This document shows, one piece after another, positions 32,949 through 36,479 of a stretch of DNA of 36,479 nt. Origin of the DNA: an uncultured Saprospiraceae bacterium (lineage in GTDB: Bacteria > Bacteroidota > Bacteroidia > Chitinophagales > Saprospiraceae); contig CAMZKG010000288.1 in the NCBI GenBank assembly GCA_947311105.1, positions 1-36,479 on the forward strand. The letters are read 5' to 3'. The notes below the pieces were generated by a model. It was not told where the DNA came from and searched no databases. It saw only the letters and a program-made list of their open reading frames with translations. The position numbers and the translations under genes are program-made. Position 1 is the first letter of the stretch, and the number at the start of each line of letters is the position of its first letter.

Positions 32949-34439
32949 ATGAATAGACAGGAAACACTAAATCGACTTTCTACGGAGTCTTATGATTTGC
33001 TCATCATCGGTGGTGGGATAACGGGGGCAGGAGTGGCGTTGGATGCGGCATCACGCGGGCTAAAAGTTGCTTTGGTGGAAAAAGGAGATTTTGCATCAGG
33101 AACAAGTAGTAAGTCCACGAAATTGATACATGGTGGTTTGCGATATTTGAAGCAATTGGAGATTAGTTTGGTGCGAGAAGTAGGTCAGGAGCGGGCTTTA
33201 ATACATAAGTTGGCGCCGCATTTGGTGATTCCTGAAAAGATGTTATTGCCGTTGATAAAAGATGGTACATTTGGTAAGTGGGCGACGACTATTGGGCTTT
33301 TTACTTATGATTTGTTGGCTGGAGTGTCGGGAAAGGATAAGTTTCGGATGCTCGATAAGGGGGAGACGATGGAGATTGAGCCTTTGTTGCCTGAAGAGAA
33401 GATTTTGGGTTCGGGTTTGTATGCGGAGTATCGGACTGATGATGCACGGTTGACGATAGAAGTGATGAAAACAGCAGCTCGGCATGGTGCTTTGCCTTTG
33501 AACTATGTCCTTGCGGACAAATTGATTTATAGTGAAGGAAAAGTGTCTGGCGCCAGGTGTAAGGATGTATTGACGGGCAAAGAGCTTGAAATAAAGGCAA
33601 AATTTGTGGTGAATGCGACGGGGCCCTGGAGTGATGAATTGCGCAAGCAGGATGGTTCGTTGACGGATAAGCGGATGTTTTTGACGAAAGGCGTACATTT
33701 AGTGTTTCCGTGGGCAAAATTACCGATAAAGCATGCGATTTATTTTGATGTGCCAGGTGGGCGGATGATTTTTGCGATTCCCCGACAGGGTATTGTGTAT
33801 GTTGGGACTACGGATACGCCTTATGATGGGGATTTGGATGATATACGTGTGGACGAAGAGGATATTTCGTATTTGTTGGGAGCGGTTAATAATATGTTTC
33901 CGAGTATTGAATTGAATAGTCAGGATGTACAGGCTTCTTGGGCAGGCGTGCGGCCTTTGATCTATGAAGCGGGCAAATCGGCGTCAGAGATTTCCCGGAA
34001 GGATGAGATATTTGAGTCGGAATCTGGCTTGATGACGATAGCCGGGGGTAAGTTGACTGGTTATCGGGTGATGGCGGAGAAAATTACCAATTTGGTGTGT
34101 AAACGATTATGGAAAGGGTATCAGTTGAATTTTGAGCCGTGTAAGACGAAAGAAATTCCCCTTACTGAAAGGTCTTTTAGTTCCTATCAAGCGGTATTGG
34201 ACTATGAAGCAGATTTGGCGCAAGCCCTTGCGGGAAAAGGATTGTCGGGTAAGGAAGCGACTTATTTGGTGCAGAATTATGGGCGGCAAAGTGATGAGAT
34301 CGTGTCACAAATGAAAGGGCGTGGGGCGGAGGCGATGATTGAAGCGGAGAAGGCGTTTACGGCTCGCTATGAGTGGGTGGAGAAAATGGATGATTTTTGG
34401 GATAGACGGTCTGGACGGCGTTTGTTTTTAGGGGGGTGA
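32949..34439 (+). CDS. glpD: FAD-dependent glycerol-3-phosphate dehydrogenase
   Basis: 496 residues from the ATG at 32949; a GTG at 32925 is in frame but lies in an A-rich leader, and the ATG better fits the family N-terminus. The FAD-binding motif is YDLLIIGGGITGAGVALDAASRG, split over residues 15-37. It is followed by the family-specific SSKSTKLIHGGLRYL. PLIYEAGK and TIAGGKLTGYR complete the FAD/substrate site. The C-terminal helical domain ends DFWDRRSGRRLFL. It oxidises sn-glycerol-3-phosphate to dihydroxyacetone phosphate and passes electrons to the quinone pool at the inner membrane. It lies 92 bp after the TonB receptor without a terminator, so co-transcription is possible. Confidence 0.94.
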   Translation: MNRQETLNRLSTESYDLLIIGGGITGAGVALDAASRGLKVALVEKGDFASGTSSKSTKLIHGGLRYLKQLEISLVREVGQERALIHKLAPHLVIPEKMLLPLIKDGTFGKWATTIGLFTYDLLAGVSGKDKFRMLDKGETMEIEPLLPEEKILGSGLYAEYRTDDARLTIEVMKTAARHGALPLNYVLADKLIYSEGKVSGARCKDVLTGKELEIKAKFVVNATGPWSDELRKQDGSLTDKRMFLTKGVHLVFPWAKLPIKHAIYFDVPGGRMIFAIPRQGIVYVGTTDTPYDGDLDDIRVDEEDISYLLGAVNNMFPSIELNSQDVQASWAGVRPLIYEAGKSASEISRKDEIFESESGLMTIAGGKLTGYRVMAEKITNLVCKRLWKGYQLNFEPCKTKEIPLTERSFSSYQAVLDYEADLAQALAGKGLSGKEATYLVQNYGRQSDEIVSQMKGRGAEAMIEAEKAFTARYEWVEKMDDFWDRRSGRRLFLGG

Positions 34440-34469
34440 TTATTTTTTGGGGGCTTGGTGGTGCTGCCT

Positions 34470-34640
34470 GGGACGCAACGTATCACGCAACGCCGCAACG
34501 CCGCAACGTATCACGCAACGACGCAACGTATCACGCAACGACGCAACGCCGCAACGTAGCATGCAACGACGCACCAATTAACCATCACACCCCCGATACA
34601 CCGATAAACCGTCATACCGATAAACCGCCATATCGTTAAA
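34470..34640 (+). repeat. Short tandem repeats, CAACGTATCACG and ATACCGATAAACCG types
   Basis: CGCAACGTATCACGCAACG occurs three times (around 34474, 34502 and 34522) with CGCAACG spacers. After 34575, two or three copies of GATA(CA)CCGATAAACCG follow. The small open frame across it is low-complexity and has no support. Confidence 0.75.
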
Positions 34641-34653
34641 TATTAGATTTTCC

Positions 34654-34684
34654 CTTGTTATTTCCAATTAATGGCATATATTTG
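34654..34684 (+). promoter_or_regulatory. Bacteroidota-type promoter for the LysM gene
   Basis: CTTG (34654-34657), 19 nt, TATATTTG (34677-34684), giving a leader of about 45 nt. It lies inside a longer open frame and so supports the ATG at 34733 as the true start. Confidence 0.7.
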
Positions 34685-34732
34685 CGTTTGTTTTACAGGT
34701 GTATCCTGTCACACATTAACAAACAACAAGAT

Positions 34733-36361
34733 ATGAGAACCTTTTTGATTTTATTCCTATCCTTTGTCAGTATGACATTGAGTGCTATTCAGACGAAGTA
34801 TATTCTGTTTGATCCTAATTGTATGGATCGATTGGAGTATAGATATAGTGGGTCGAATACGGACTATGTGACATACCAAATTCATACAAATTCAAGTATC
34901 CTAGCTTTGGAAGTGGGTATAGAAAATAAGAAGAATTATAGTTATTTGCCGAAAGGTACAGTTGGATGTGGAAGTAGTTTGTTTGATGAGAAATTGGTAA
35001 AATCTATTAATAATAATTTGATAGATGTTTTTGTGGTGATGCGTCAGCCCGATGGTCAATATCATATTTCGCCTGCGCGTATGGCTAGTTTTATGAATAA
35101 AGACGCTAAGTCTGGTCGTATTATTCGCCCGGATTACGAATATACTTATGGAAGTGATGTGTTGAATACTGGTGGGAATTTGGCGACAGCGAGTTCGGAG
35201 TCACAAGTGTTTTATTCGGGAGAAGATGTGAATGCTTGCCGACCTTTTCATTTTACGAGCATCAGTAAGAATACTTGCCGTCCAAATACAGACATTTATT
35301 ATTTACATGGAATAGGGATTGTGGAGGAGCGAGTGGGCTCTACTTTGGAAGAGTCTAATGCTAATACTTATCGCTTGCGCAAAATTAATGGGGTGACGTT
35401 GGATGAATTTAAATCTGCTTTCTGTAAAGGTCGCCGCATCCAGTTGGGTAAGGTGTCTCCTGCGCCTGCACCCAAAAAGTCTGCTCCTGTAGCGAAGGTG
35501 GCTGCTCCCGTAAAATTTGTTCCGAAAAGGTGTCATGGCGTTGCGAAAGCCAATCATCACTTGGTTCAGTACGGGGAGAATCTATTTTCTATTGCTAGAA
35601 GAGAAGGGGTGACCGTGCGCCAACTACGTAGATGGAATAACTTGAAATCTACCAAGATATATGCTTGTACGCAATTGCGTGTAACGGCTCCACAGTATTC
35701 TTTAGCAACTAAAAAGGCGCCTAAACGGAAATTTAAGGCGAAAGGGATTGCCAAAAAGACTGTTGTAAAGAAGAAAACACCCAAAAAGTATGTAGCTAAG
35801 AAAAGAGCACCCAAAAAGTATGTGGCTAAGAAAAAATATGTGGCAAAGAAGAAAGCCCCAGTCAAAAAGTACGTGTCAAAGGTGAAACCAAAGAAATCTA
35901 CAAATGGCGTGCACGTTGTAGGGAAAGGAGAAAATCTATATATGTTGGCGACTTTGTATGGATATACGGTGGAGCGTTTTGCCCACATGAACGGGATAGA
36001 TGAAAATACAGTTTTACAACCTGGAATGGAGCTGTTTACAACGGATTGTAGCTGCCCAACGGAGTCAGATGCTAAGGTTAAACATAAGTCTGCTCCAAAA
36101 TCAACCGTAAAAGCAAGGAGTTTGGAGACGGAAGTTATCGTGAAGGAAGGGGAATTACCTGTTTTGTCAGGTAGTAGCTCCATTCCCGCTGAAAGGGTGG
36201 TTGTGGCTCCAAAAGTGACTTACCATATCGTCTCCGAAGGCGAAACCATCTGGTCTATCGCTAATGCCTATGGGTTTGATACCAGTAAATTGATGAAGAG
36301 AAATAATCTGGACGCCGGAGAAGTGCTAATTCCTGGTCAGAAGATTTATTTTCCTAAGTAA
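34733..36361 (+). CDS. Secreted protein with three LysM domains
   Basis: 542 residues from the ATG at 34733, which starts a signal peptide (MRTFLILFLSFVSMTLSA). Residues about 20-245 form a domain I do not recognise, with several cysteines (PNCMD, VGCGS, NACRP, NTCRP) that could pair. LysM domains follow at about 275-320 (VQYGENLFSIARREGVTV), 393-437 (VGKGENLYMLATLYGYTV) and 496-541 (VSEGETIWSIANAYGFDT). They are separated by long basic linkers; the main one (about 330-392) is built of KKYVAKK and APKK repeats. LysM binds N-acetylglucosamine-containing glycans, here most likely peptidoglycan in the periplasm. No hydrolase domain is seen. The Lys-rich linkers resemble those of the SPOR protein at 8685. 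Confidence 0.85.
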   Translation: MRTFLILFLSFVSMTLSAIQTKYILFDPNCMDRLEYRYSGSNTDYVTYQIHTNSSILALEVGIENKKNYSYLPKGTVGCGSSLFDEKLVKSINNNLIDVFVVMRQPDGQYHISPARMASFMNKDAKSGRIIRPDYEYTYGSDVLNTGGNLATASSESQVFYSGEDVNACRPFHFTSISKNTCRPNTDIYYLHGIGIVEERVGSTLEESNANTYRLRKINGVTLDEFKSAFCKGRRIQLGKVSPAPAPKKSAPVAKVAAPVKFVPKRCHGVAKANHHLVQYGENLFSIARREGVTVRQLRRWNNLKSTKIYACTQLRVTAPQYSLATKKAPKRKFKAKGIAKKTVVKKKTPKKYVAKKRAPKKYVAKKKYVAKKKAPVKKYVSKVKPKKSTNGVHVVGKGENLYMLATLYGYTVERFAHMNGIDENTVLQPGMELFTTDCSCPTESDAKVKHKSAPKSTVKARSLETEVIVKEGELPVLSGSSSIPAERVVVAPKVTYHIVSEGETIWSIANAYGFDTSKLMKRNNLDAGEVLIPGQKIYFPK

Positions 36362-36387
36362 ACTTTAGGTGTTCAGTTGGGCAATTG

Positions 36388-36407
36388 TTGAGCTTACTCC
36401 GAAAAGT
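36388..36407 (+). repeat. 20-bp repeat shared with 15045
   Basis: An identical 20-mer, TTGAGCTTACTCCGAAAAGT, in the short tail after the LysM gene. The remaining bases to the window end hold no gene. Confidence 0.7.
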
Positions 36408-36479
36408 CGTTGTAAACTATAGCTAAAGAGTGAAGCAAAACTTTATTTTGTTCAATTGTGCGGTTTGAGAAACCTTGCC

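Larger units (their letters stand above)
742..35550. other. Dispersed GNAA mini-hairpin family (TTTT-GC-GNAA-GC and TTTT-CC-GNAA-GG)
   Basis: The coordinates give the outer limits; the elements are 8-12 bp each. Exact TTGCGCAAGC (either strand) starts at 8175, 13956, 16011, 16372, 17713, 23426, 26482, 29772, 30711, 33639 and 35373. The GTAA form is at 9018, 10769, 22115, 25694, 27598 and 29394. The GGAA form is at 742, 3873, 6021, 10334, 15680, 27730, 28016 and 28216. The GAAA form is at 1177, 3796, 26726 and 35541. CC-GNAA-GG forms are at 3832, 4841, 5766, 6759, 7687, 8203, 12665, 15469, 21640, 21789, 28225, 31505, 31707, 32408, 33509, 33995, 34225 and 34949. Stem changes are paired (GC with GC, CC with GG) and the loop stays GNAA. 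A T-run often lies 5' of the GNAA strand. Confidence 0.75.

Noticed and set aside
34436..34639. A 67-residue frame after glpD
   Set aside because: It overlaps the glpD stop and translates CAACG-type repeats only.
742..35550. Mini-hairpins as transcription terminators
   Set aside because: The stems are too short and the T-run is on the 5' side of the hairpin (or an A-run on the 3' side in the other orientation); most lie inside genes.

Overview
The window looks like a chromosomal segment of a Bacteroidota bacterium, probably of the Saprospiria type. Three large secreted proteins end in type IX secretion (T9SS) type A sorting domains. Several genes are preceded by the Bacteroidota promoter pattern TTTG or TTG, 18-20 nt, TANNTTTG. 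DUF4293, GEVED and carboxypeptidase-regulatory-like/TonB receptor proteins are typical of this phylum. The class-level placement is inference, based partly on repeat-rich intergenic DNA. I saw no rRNA, tRNA, transposase, phage gene or CRISPR array.

Layout. 1-560: the 3' end of an AAA-ATPase/PD-(D/E)XK protein and a 51-bp palindromic tandem repeat. 555-3427 (minus): a YjjG-type HAD phosphatase, the decayed tail of a lipoprotein gene, an intact paralogous lipoprotein gene, and a DUF4442 hotdog protein. 3583-4467: an MBL-fold hydrolase. 4594-8439 (minus): a large T9SS subtilisin with a duplicated FN3-FN3-GEVED module. 8685-11414 (plus): a PorE-like TPR/PD40/CRD protein ending in two SPOR domains. 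11647-11848: a frameshifted small membrane protein. 11950-14766 (minus): a T9SS SdrD-B surface protein. 15366-18353 (minus): a short DnaE polymerase. 18613-19416 (plus): a T9SS redoxin. 19729-22342 (minus): a hybrid histidine kinase overlapping an Hpt gene. 22442-23802 (minus): an unknown protein and an EamA transporter. 23897-24355 (plus): DUF4293. 24789-29841 (minus): a lipoprotein, a periplasmic-type subtilisin, leucyl aminopeptidase and an SDR reductase. 30580-36361 (plus): a TonB-dependent receptor, glycerol-3-phosphate dehydrogenase and a three-LysM protein.

The genes are mostly housekeeping and cell-envelope functions; no single pathway unites them. The recurring theme is the envelope: T9SS cargo, lipoproteins, peptidoglycan-binding SPOR and LysM proteins with Lys-rich linkers, and an outer-membrane receptor.

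The most unusual signal is not a gene. A family of tiny inverted repeats, GC-GNAA-GC and CC-GNAA-GG, often with a T-run 5' of the GNAA strand, is scattered through the window, nearly always inside genes. The exact 10-mer TTGCGCAAGC occurs 11 times counting both strands. The pattern resembles a dispersed uptake-, recombination- or structure-type motif and is the best candidate for something undescribed here. Intergenic DNA also carries several larger hairpin and tandem repeat families that recur at distant sites.
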